Assembly (NCBI GenBank): GCA_964579325.1
Contig: CAZOHN010000114.1
Coordinates: 1 to 11,700, forward strand
Direction of reading: 5' to 3'
Source of the DNA: CAZOHN01 sp964579325
GTDB lineage: Bacteria; Pseudomonadota; Alphaproteobacteria; Rhodobacterales; Rhodobacteraceae
DNA: 11,700 nucleotides
Shown here: positions 6,562 through 11,700 of the stretch, piece after piece
Layout: every line of letters begins with the position of its first letter
How positions within the stretch are numbered: the first letter of the stretch is position 1
Notes under the pieces: model-generated
Seen by the model: only the letters and a program-made list of their open reading frames with translations
Told to the model about the DNA's origin: nothing
Database searches by the model: none
Program-made: the position numbers and the translations under genes

Positions 6562-7740
6562 ATGCCCGTTGCCAACACCGCTGACCGATACGGAAGCCCA
6601 GCCCGCGCGCTGCACTGGCTGACGGCGCTCCTGATCCTGACGGCCTTCCCGCTGGGCGTGATCGCAAACGCCCTGCCCTTCGGGACCGAGGCGGAACTGG
6701 CGCGCAAGGCGCAGCTGTTCTCGGTGCACAAGACGCTTGGCATCGCGGCCTTCGCGGTCGCGCTCGTCCGGATCCTGTGGGCCATCACGCAGCCGCATCC
6801 CGCTGCCCTGCATCCCGAGCGGCGGGCCGAGACCTTCCTCGCCGCGCTTGTCCACTGGTCGCTCTATGTCGCGATCCTTGCGGTGCCGCTGACGGGCTGG
6901 CTGCACCATTCCGCCACCGAGGGTTTCGCGCCGATCCTCTGGCCGTTCGGGCAGGACCTGCCGTTGGTTCCGAAGTCACCGGCCGTGGCCGAGACGTTCG
7001 GCGCGATGCACTGGCTCTTCACCAAGGTGCTCGCGGCGTCGATCCTTCTGCATGTCGCGGGCGCCCTGAAACACCACCTGGTCGACCGCGACGCGACGCT
7101 GCGCCGGATGTGGTCAGGCATTGCAGCCGGCGCAACCGGCGCACGTGCCCCTCGGGCCACGTTGCCGGCGGTTCTGGCGCTGGTCCTCTGGGCCGCGGCC
7201 CTTGGCGGCGCGCTGGCGCTGGCACGCCAGCACGATGCCGCACCCGCCCCTGCCCTCGCGGCAGCGCAATCGGACTGGGCAGTGACCGAGGGCACTCTGG
7301 GCATCACGGTCCGACAGATGGGGGCCGATGTGACCGGGCAGTTCGCAGACTGGACCGCGGCGATCGCCTTCGACCCCGAAACCGGCACCGGCGACGTGAC
7401 GGTGACGGTGGCGGTGGGGTCGCTCACGCTCGGCTCGGTTACCCGGCAGGCGCTTGAGGCCGACTTCTTCGATGCCGCGACCTATCCGACGGCAACTTTC
7501 ACCGGCGTGATCGCGCCGGACGGCGAAGGGCACACGGCGACCGGGACGCTCTCGCTTCGGGGCGCTGAGGTGCCGCTGGTGCTCCCCTTCTCTGTCGCGG
7601 TCGACGGAGACGAGGCCCGGGCCGAAGGGCGGGTCACGCTCGACCGGCGCGACTTCGGCATGGGTACAGCCTTCCCCGACGAGACTTCGGTGGGGTTCGG
7701 TGTCGAGGTCGTGTTCTCGCTCTCGGCAACCCGGACCTGA
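6562..7740 (+). CDS. Cytochrome b561 domain fused to YceI domain
   Basis: The 392-residue protein joins two families that are often separate neighbours. Residues 10-180 form a four-helix cytochrome b561 of the bacterial CybB type. The four histidines expected to hold two haems are H18, H56, H150 and H164, and the last two keep the 14-residue spacing seen in E. coli CybB. A fifth hydrophobic segment (about residues 200-220) leads to a YceI-like beta-barrel from about residue 238 to the end, which would be periplasmic. YceI domains bind long isoprenoid lipids such as ubiquinone precursors, so a membrane quinol or superoxide redox role is possible but unproven. The start ATG follows AGAGGA. It diverges from fabD and converges on a second yceI gene across a perfect hairpin. 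Confidence 0.92.
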   Translation: MPVANTADRYGSPARALHWLTALLILTAFPLGVIANALPFGTEAELARKAQLFSVHKTLGIAAFAVALVRILWAITQPHPAALHPERRAETFLAALVHWSLYVAILAVPLTGWLHHSATEGFAPILWPFGQDLPLVPKSPAVAETFGAMHWLFTKVLAASILLHVAGALKHHLVDRDATLRRMWSGIAAGATGARAPRATLPAVLALVLWAAALGGALALARQHDAAPAPALAAAQSDWAVTEGTLGITVRQMGADVTGQFADWTAAIAFDPETGTGDVTVTVAVGSLTLGSVTRQALEADFFDAATYPTATFTGVIAPDGEGHTATGTLSLRGAEVPLVLPFSVAVDGDEARAEGRVTLDRRDFGMGTAFPDETSVGFGVEVVFSLSATRT

Positions 7741-7753
7741 CGCGGGACTCGAA

Positions 7754-7783
7754 ACGGCCGCCGGGAGCGATCCCGGCGGCCGT
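7754..7783. terminator. Bidirectional hairpin between the two YceI-encoding genes
   Basis: A perfect 13-bp inverted repeat, acggccgccggga / tcccggcggccgt, encloses loop gcga. It starts 14 bp after the b561-YceI stop and ends 36 bp before the stop of the convergent yceI gene. T runs are short on both sides (CGATTTCCC on plus, TTTCGAG on minus), so termination is likely but may be leaky. Confidence 0.8.
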
Positions 7784-7818
7784 CGATTTCCCTCAGGCAG
7801 CCCGAGTGACTCGACCGA

Positions 7819-8397
7819 TCACTCGGCCTTCATCGCCTCGACGCTGATCCGCACCTCGACCTCGTCGGAGACGAACGGAGCGAACATGCCCAACTCGAAG
7901 TCCGACCGAAGGAGCGTGGTCGTCGCGTCGAACCCGGCCCAGGGCTTGCCCTCCATCGGGTGATCGCCGAACTGGTTCAGCACCGCGTCGAGCACGACCG
8001 ACTTCGTCACACCGTTGAGCGTGAGATCGCCGGTGATCTTGGCGGTCGTCTCGCCGGTGACTTCGATCGCGGTCGAGGTGAAGGTGACGACCTCGCTGTC
8101 ATCGGCGGCACCGAAGAAATCGGGCGACATGAAATGCTCGAACCGCGCTTCCCAGCCGGTCAGCATGGTGCGGACCGGGAACGATACCGAAACAGACGAG
8201 GCGGCCGGGTTCTCGCGGTCGAACTGGATCTCGCCGGCGAAGCCCGAGAACATGCCGAAGCCGGTCGAGTAGCCGAGGTGGTTGTAGGAGAACACGATCT
8301 GGCTGTGGCTCGAGTCGAGCACATAGGCCTCGGGCGCGGCCAAGGCCGGGGTAGTGGCGAGCGCCAGAACGGCGGCAGTGATCGCAAGGGGCTTCAT
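7819..8397 (-). CDS. Secreted YceI-family lipid-binding protein
   Basis: The 192-residue protein begins with a typical Sec signal peptide (residues 1-20, MKPLAITAAVLALATTPALA) with probable cleavage before APEAYVLD. The mature part is a YceI-type lipocalin-like barrel. It opens with the family signature of a His followed by a hydrophobic strand (LDSSHSQIVFSYNHLGYS) and contains FSGFAGEIQFD, the MSPDFF segment and the closing KITGDLTLNG strand. YceI proteins are periplasmic and bind polyisoprenoid chains. Their cellular role is poorly known and has been linked to acid or osmotic stress in some species. The ATG at 8397 has AAAGGA upstream. The longer frame from 8652 runs backwards through the rpsF promoter and leader and was discarded. 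The gene faces the b561-YceI fusion, so the two may act on the same lipid, which is inference. Confidence 0.94.
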   Translation of the reverse strand: MKPLAITAAVLALATTPALAAPEAYVLDSSHSQIVFSYNHLGYSTGFGMFSGFAGEIQFDRENPAASSVSVSFPVRTMLTGWEARFEHFMSPDFFGAADDSEVVTFTSTAIEVTGETTAKITGDLTLNGVTKSVVLDAVLNQFGDHPMEGKPWAGFDATTTLLRSDFELGMFAPFVSDEVEVRISVEAMKAE

Positions 8398-8419
8398 GGG
8401 CAGGTTCCTTTGAGGGTTA

Positions 8420-8445
8420 CGATGTGCAGCGATGTGACGTCGATG
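8420..8445. repeat. Helically phased cgatg repeats before yceI
   Basis: The heptamer cgatgtg occurs at 8420-8426 and again at 8430-8436, exactly one DNA turn apart, and cgatg follows at 8441-8445. The set begins 23 bp before the yceI start codon on the minus strand. This would be a reasonable place for a regulator site, but no known operator was recognised. Confidence 0.35.
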
Positions 8446-8510
8446 CCGCAACGCGGCAACCCGGCAGTCCCGCACATGTGATGTTCCCCTTCGAACAGCG
8501 CCGCGACCGC

Positions 8511-8538
8511 TTGCACTCTGCGCCGTGGCCTGTATAAG
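8511..8538 (+). promoter_or_regulatory. Likely promoter of rpsF-rpsR-rplI
   Basis: TTGCAC at 8511-8516 and TATAAG at 8533-8538, spaced 16 bp, form the best sigma-70 type promoter match in the window. Transcription should begin near 8545, about 106 bases before the rpsF start codon. Confidence 0.75.
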
Positions 8539-8545
8539 CGCGCAT

Positions 8546-8601
8546 CCTTCCGCATGACCCACGTGGATCGGCGCAGCCTCTCGTGGACGGGCCGCGGAAG
8601 G
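8546..8601 (+). ncRNA. Structured rpsF leader, possible S6:S18 autoregulatory element
   Basis: The first bases of the predicted transcript, CCTTCCGC (8546-8553), pair perfectly with GCGGAAGG (8594-8601). Inside, CCACG (8559-8563) can pair with CGTGG (8582-8586), separated from the outer stem by an asymmetric internal loop. A CCG lies at 8592-8594, at the 3' side of that loop next to the closing stem. In many bacteria an S6:S18 complex binds a CCG-bearing hairpin in the rpsF leader that mimics its 16S rRNA site and represses the operon. The position and shape fit that idea. The match to the consensus was judged by eye only. Confidence 0.5.
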
Positions 8602-8650
8602 TGTCACCGCCCGTCCTATGAAGCGCGCCTGAAAAGAGAACGGAGAGCAC

Positions 8651-9109
8651 ATGCCGCTTTACGAGCATGTCTTCATCACGCGCCAGGACCTGTCCAACAC
8701 GCAGGCCGAAGGGCTCATCGAACATTTCGGCACGGTTCTCGCGGACAACGGCGGCAAGGTCGTCATGAGCGAGTACTGGGGTGTCAAGACGATGGCCTAC
8801 AAGATGAACAAGAACCGCAAGGGCCACTATGCATTCCTGCGCTCCGACAGTCCGTCGGCCGCAGTGCAGGAGATGGAGCGCCTGATGCGGTTGCACGACG
8901 ACGTCATGCGCGTGCTGACCGTGAAGGTCGAGGCACACGAGGATGGCCCGTCGGTCCAGATGCAGAAGCGCGACGAGCGTGACGAGCGCGGCGACCGTGG
9001 TGATCGTGGCGACAGGGGCCCGCGCCCCGACCGTGGCCCGCGCCCCGACCGCTTCGGCGATCGTCCAGGCGGCGACCGGGGTCCGCGCCCCGAGCGCCCG
9101 CGCTTCTGA
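8651..9109 (+). CDS. rpsF: 30S ribosomal protein S6 with Arg/Asp/Gly/Pro-rich tail
   Basis: S6 sits on the platform of the 30S subunit as a dimer with S18. The N-terminal 95 residues are a normal S6 fold, from MPLYEHVFITRQDLS through WGVKTMAYKMNKNRKGHY to the VMRVLTVKVE strand. Residues 106-152 form a long low-complexity tail made of RGD triplets and RGPRPD units, rich in Arg and Asp. Two perfect 18-base DNA repeats (9014-9031 and 9032-9049, apart from the first codon) encode two RGPRPD units, and a third, RGPRPE, follows at 9077-9094. E. coli S6 has a short C-terminal tail that RimK extends with glutamates, whereas this tail is encoded and mixed in charge. ATG 8651 follows CGGAGAG. It is the first gene of the operon, 29 bp before rpsR. 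Confidence 0.97.
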   Translation: MPLYEHVFITRQDLSNTQAEGLIEHFGTVLADNGGKVVMSEYWGVKTMAYKMNKNRKGHYAFLRSDSPSAAVQEMERLMRLHDDVMRVLTVKVEAHEDGPSVQMQKRDERDERGDRGDRGDRGPRPDRGPRPDRFGDRPGGDRGPRPERPRF

Positions 9110-9138
9110 TACGGCATCTCAGGAAAGGACCATAAGAC

Positions 9139-9366
9139 ATGGCCACCAAACCGTTTTTCCGCCGCCGCAAGGTCTGCCCGTTCTCCGGCGACAACGCTCC
9201 GGCAATCGACTACAAGGACGTTCGCCTCCTGCAGCGTTACATCTCCGAGCGCGGCAAGATCGTGCCGTCCCGGATCACCGCCGTCTCGGCCAAGAAGCAG
9301 CGCGAACTCGCCACGGCGATCAAGCGCGCCCGCTTCCTGGCGCTTCTGCCCTACGCCGTGAAGTGA
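9139..9366 (+). CDS. rpsR: 30S ribosomal protein S18
   Basis: S18 is a small basic protein that pairs with S6 on the 30S platform. The 75-residue product has the usual length and the family pattern: an N-terminal FFRRRKVCPFSGD, then IDYKDVRLLQRYISERGKI, then PSRITAVSAKKQRELATAIKRARFLALLPY. A single Cys remains in the CPF segment. AGGAAAGGA lies upstream of ATG 9139. It sits between rpsF and rplI with short gaps (29 and 13 bp), so it is cotranscribed and probably translated in step with its partner S6. Confidence 0.99.
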   Translation: MATKPFFRRRKVCPFSGDNAPAIDYKDVRLLQRYISERGKIVPSRITAVSAKKQRELATAIKRARFLALLPYAVK

Positions 9367-9379
9367 GGAGCACCCAGCG

Positions 9380-9958
9380 ATGCAAGTGATCCTTCTGGAA
9401 CGTGTGGCCAAGCTTGGCCAGATGGGCGAAGTCGTCAACGTGCGTGACGGCTATGCCCGCAACTTTCTGTTGCCGCAAGGCAAGGCACTCCGCGCAAGCG
9501 AAGCGAACATCAAGCGCTTCGAGGTGGAGAAGGCGCAACTCGAGACGCGCAACCTCGAGACCAAGCAGGAAGCCTCCGCGCTTGCGGAAAAGCTCGATGG
9601 GCAGGTCTTCGTCATCATCCGCTCGGCCTCCGACTCGGGCGCGCTCTACGGGTCGGTGACGCCCCGGGACGCCGCCGAAGCCGCGACCGCTGCGGGCTTC
9701 ACGGTCGACAAGCGCCAGGTCTCGGTCGAGCGTCCGATCAAGGAGCTTGGCCTTCACACGATGACCGTGACCCTGCACCCCGAGGTGGCTGTCGAAATCC
9801 AGCTGAACGTTGCCCGTTCCACCGATGAGGCCGAGCTTCAGGCGTCGGGCAAGTCGATCAGGGAATTGGCGGCCGAAGCCGAAGCGGCGGCCGAGTTCGA
9901 GATTGCCGAACTTTTCGACGACATCGGGTCGGCGGCGGGCGAGGACGACGACCGCTGA
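9380..9958 (+). CDS. rplI: 50S ribosomal protein L9 with acidic C-terminal tail
   Basis: L9 binds 23S rRNA near the base of the L1 stalk and helps keep the reading frame. The N-terminal domain is textbook (MQVILLERVAKLGQMGEVV, then VRDGYARNFLLPQGKA). A long connecting helix (about residues 40-75, KRFEVEKAQLETRNLETKQE) and the C-terminal RNA-binding domain (SDSGALYGSVTPRDAAEA to about residue 150) follow. The protein is 192 residues, about 40 longer than E. coli L9. The extra part after about residue 150 is acidic and Ala-rich and ends EDDDR, as is common in alphaproteobacteria. ATG 9380 has GAGGAG upstream. It is the last gene of the operon and is followed within 30 bp by a strong terminator. 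Confidence 0.98.
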   Translation: MQVILLERVAKLGQMGEVVNVRDGYARNFLLPQGKALRASEANIKRFEVEKAQLETRNLETKQEASALAEKLDGQVFVIIRSASDSGALYGSVTPRDAAEAATAAGFTVDKRQVSVERPIKELGLHTMTVTLHPEVAVEIQLNVARSTDEAELQASGKSIRELAAEAEAAAEFEIAELFDDIGSAAGEDDDR

Positions 9959-9987
9959 ACGGTCCCGCACAATTGCCACGCTGCATT

Positions 9988-10023
9988 GACCGCGCCGGCA
10001 CTCCCGGCGCGGTCTTTCCTTTC
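9988..10023 (+). terminator. Intrinsic terminator of rpsF-rpsR-rplI
   Basis: A perfect 11-bp stem, gaccgcgccgg (9988-9998) and ccggcgcggtc (10004-10014), with loop cactc is followed by TTTCCTTTC. It lies 29 bp after the rplI stop. The minus-strand side has no T tract, so it serves the convergent dioxygenase gene less well. Confidence 0.92.
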
Positions 10024-10043
10024 TGCCTCCGAGCGGGACAGGG

Positions 10044-10802
10044 TCAGGGGTCGGCCATCCAGTCGCACACCTGCGCGCAGATCGGCCTGAAGTAGGCGAC
10101 CGCCCTGCCCGCCGCAGCGGCGCGCGCGCCACAGGCCCATGGCGCCACGCCATGCAGCGTATGGCGGTGAAGGACCACAGCCTCGCCGGGTCGCCCGGGC
10201 AGCTCGATCCGGCGGCACCGAGCAAAGACCTCCCGCCGCGCCGTAGCATAGAGGTCGGTCACGTCGACATCGCCCCACCGGTCCGGCTCAAGTCCCGCGA
10301 ACGCCTCGGCGAAACCCGCGCGCATCAGCCGGTGACTGCCTTCCCAGACGGTGAGTGGCGCTGCACCGGCATCGGCCTCGGTCAGCGGCAAGCCGAGCAC
10401 GAAGGCATGGGGCTCGCGTAGGTGGCGGCGCCGGGCGGGCCCCTCCGGCAAGAGACCATCGAGGTGCGCGGCATCGCGGTCGCGGCGAAAGGCGTGTGCG
10501 GCAGCCGTCTCGTCGGGATCGCGGCGCGGATAGCCCTCCCGGACCACCGAGACCTGGGCCCGGTGCCAGGGGCCACGCCAACCTGTGGCTGCCACCGCCA
10601 TCCCGCAAAGCGGCGGGCCGCCCGGCACCGCACCCCCCGGGTCATTCGCCAGCAGGTCTACGCCGGGAAGCCAGGTCTCGCCATGCCGCCAAGGGCCGTC
10701 GAGAGAGTGACGCACCGACGCCCATGCGGCGGCTGACCAGGCCCGGACACAGGGTTCCCCCGGAAAGCTCGCCCAGCCCAGACCGCAGAAGTCACCCTGC
10801 AA
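10044..10802 (-). CDS. Phytanoyl-CoA dioxygenase-like Fe(II)/2-oxoglutarate oxygenase
   Basis: The predicted 252-residue protein belongs to the 2-oxoglutarate/Fe(II) oxygenases that hydroxylate a substrate while turning 2-oxoglutarate into succinate. The iron triad is visible as H113-x-D115 in AAHLDGLLPEG and the distal H217 in TLHGVAPW. R239 in AVAYFRP probably binds 2-oxoglutarate. The segment HLREPHAFVLGLPLTEA and the WEGSH element fit the PhyH fold. The substrate is unknown. No ATG fits the N-terminus, because the open frame continues upstream through dusA in another frame to 11090. TTG at 10802 was chosen because it sits where homology-like sequence begins (GLGWASFP) and GGAGG lies 9 bases before it. 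It overlaps dusA by 11 bases, suggesting coupled translation. GTG at codon 30 is the main alternative start. Confidence 0.8.
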   Translation of the reverse strand: MQGDFCGLGWASFPGEPCVRAWSAAAWASVRHSLDGPWRHGETWLPGVDLLANDPGGAVPGGPPLCGMAVAATGWRGPWHRAQVSVVREGYPRRDPDETAAAHAFRRDRDAAHLDGLLPEGPARRRHLREPHAFVLGLPLTEADAGAAPLTVWEGSHRLMRAGFAEAFAGLEPDRWGDVDVTDLYATARREVFARCRRIELPGRPGEAVVLHRHTLHGVAPWACGARAAAAGRAVAYFRPICAQVCDWMADP

Positions 10803-11700
10803 GGCGCCGCGCCTCCGCCCTGACGGCAGCCAGCGCCGCGTCGTAGGCCTCGAGCCCCACGCCGTCGCGCGTCCCCTGCTCCGAGAGGATCCGCCGCCAA
10901 GCACGCGCGCCTGGACGCCCGGCGAAAAGCCCCAGCATGTGCCGGGTGATCTGGTGAAGCCGACCGCCGGCGGCGAGATGCCGCGCGATGGCGGGCCGCA
11001 TAGCCTCTGCGGCCTCTTCCGCGGAATCAACCGGGTTCTCGGCACCGAAAATGCGTCGATCTGCATCGAGGAAAATGTCGGCCGGCGCATGGTAGGCCGC
11101 GCGCCCGATCATCACCCCGTCCATCCCCGCCTGCAATTCGGCCTCGGCCGCATCGAGCGATCCTATGCCGCCGTTGATCGACAGGTGCAGATGCGGGAAT
11201 GCCCGCTTCATGGCGTGGACCAACGCGTAGTCGAGCGGTGGAACCTCGCGGTTCTCCTTGGGGCTCAGACCCTGAAGCCAGGCCTTGCGCGCATGGATCG
11301 TGAAGCGCCGCACACCGGCCGACGCGACGGTCTCGAGGAAGCGCGGCAGGACATCCTCGGGGTCCTGGTCGTCCACGCCGATCCGGCACTTGACCGTCAC
11401 CTCCACGGGTTGCGCCGCGATCATTGCCGCCACGCAGTCGGCAACGAGGCAAGGGCGCTCCATCAGTACCGCGCCGAAACAGCCGGACTGGACCCGATCG
11501 GAGGGACAGCCGCAGTTGAGGTTGATCTCGTCGTAACCGAACTCCGCCCCGACCCGAGCGGCCTGTGCAAGCTGGGTCGGTTCCGACCCGCCGAGTTGCA
11601 GGGCGACGGGGTGCTCGATCGGATCAAAGCCAAGGAGCCTGTCGCGCGGTCCATTCAACACCGCCGGAGCCGTAACCATCTCGGTATAGAGCAACGCATG
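10792..11700 (-). CDS. dusA: tRNA-dihydrouridine(20/20a) synthase DusA, 5' end outside window
   Basis: DusA is a flavoenzyme that reduces uridine to dihydrouridine at positions 20/20a in the D-loop of tRNAs, using NADPH. About 302 residues are visible. The reading frame continues past the right edge (the visible part begins HALLYTEMVTAP), so a TTG that could pass for a start at 11694 is an artefact of the cut. The family normally has about 25-35 residues before LLYTEM, with an APM(M)DWTD motif. The active-site loop NLNCGCPSDRVQSG carries the catalytic Cys in GCPS. Other family marks are the VTVKCRIGVDD strand, FTIHARKAWLQGLSPKENR and the FMN-phosphate part SINGGIGS plus GVMIGRAAY. The C-terminal helical domain (ITRHMLGLFAG) is complete. 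It overlaps the start of the dioxygenase gene. Confidence 0.96.
   Translation of the reverse strand, partial: HALLYTEMVTAPAVLNGPRDRLLGFDPIEHPVALQLGGSEPTQLAQAARVGAEFGYDEINLNCGCPSDRVQSGCFGAVLMERPCLVADCVAAMIAAQPVEVTVKCRIGVDDQDPEDVLPRFLETVASAGVRRFTIHARKAWLQGLSPKENREVPPLDYALVHAMKRAFPHLHLSINGGIGSLDAAEAELQAGMDGVMIGRAAYHAPADIFLDADRRIFGAENPVDSAEEAAEAMRPAIARHLAAGGRLHQITRHMLGLFAGRPGARAWRRILSEQGTRDGVGLEAYDAALAAVRAEARRLAG

Noticed and set aside
5025..6788. A 587-codon open frame on the minus strand across fabG, fabD and the fabD promoter
   Set aside because: It runs out of phase with fabG and fabD, is dominated by Arg, Gly and Ala, has no recognisable domain and crosses intergenic DNA. It is a shadow of high-GC coding sequence.
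8398..8652. Upstream extension of the yceI gene
   Set aside because: It would place coding sequence over the rpsF promoter and leader and bury a clear signal peptide that begins at 8397.
9014..9094. Short direct repeats that might suggest a CRISPR or a non-coding satellite
   Set aside because: The repeats are back to back, 18 bases long and in frame, and they encode the S6 tail. There are no unique spacers.
10803..11090. N-terminal extension of the dioxygenase frame inside dusA
   Set aside because: This part is Arg, Pro and Ser-rich and lies wholly within dusA in a different phase. The dioxygenase-like sequence begins only near 10802.
11692..11694. TTG as the start codon of dusA
   Set aside because: The frame stays open to the window edge and continues as HAL before LYTEM, matching the family. 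The real start must be outside.

Overview
The window is a stretch of high-GC chromosomal DNA, densely packed with genes on both strands. It most resembles an alphaproteobacterium of the Rhodobacter/Paracoccus group (Rhodobacterales). The pointers are a DksA-like protein that has lost three of its four zinc cysteines, as described in Rhodobacter sphaeroides; an L9 with an acidic C-terminal tail; the fabD-fabG-acpP order; and a small MoxR ATPase that begins MKFEGT. I see no rRNA, tRNA, CRISPR array, integrase or insertion sequence. Base composition is even throughout, so it reads as core genome rather than an island.

Layout from left to right. (1) The C-terminal half of seryl-tRNA synthetase (serS, +) is followed by a Trp-rich multi-spanning membrane protein of the TspO/MBR type (+). 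Its 3' end overlaps, tail to tail, a class A flavin monooxygenase (-). (2) dksA (-) lies upstream of the monooxygenase, with an intrinsic terminator between them. It is divergent from a MoxR-type AAA+ ATPase (+). (3) The ATPase converges on a type II fatty acid synthesis cluster read leftwards, fabD > fabG > acpP. A strong hairpin separates the two sets. (4) Divergent from fabD is a natural fusion of a cytochrome b561 membrane domain with a YceI domain (+). It converges, over a perfect 13-bp hairpin, on a separate secreted YceI protein (-). (5) The ribosomal protein operon rpsF-rpsR-rplI (+) has a recognisable sigma-70-type promoter, a folded leader and a strong terminator. (6) A 2-oxoglutarate/Fe(II)-dependent dioxygenase of the phytanoyl-CoA dioxygenase type (-) overlaps the end of the tRNA-dihydrouridine synthase gene dusA (-), whose 5' end runs off the window.

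Most of the content is housekeeping: translation (SerRS, S6, S18, L9, DusA), the stringent-response type RNA polymerase regulator (DksA) and fatty acid synthesis (FabD, FabG, ACP). The less ordinary points are the non-zinc DksA, the b561-YceI fusion facing a second yceI, the MoxR ATPase without an adjacent VWA partner, the dioxygenase that appears to start with TTG inside dusA, and a hairpin that would begin at the very 5' end of the rpsF transcript. I found no convincing wholly new system. The findings are ranked with that in mind.
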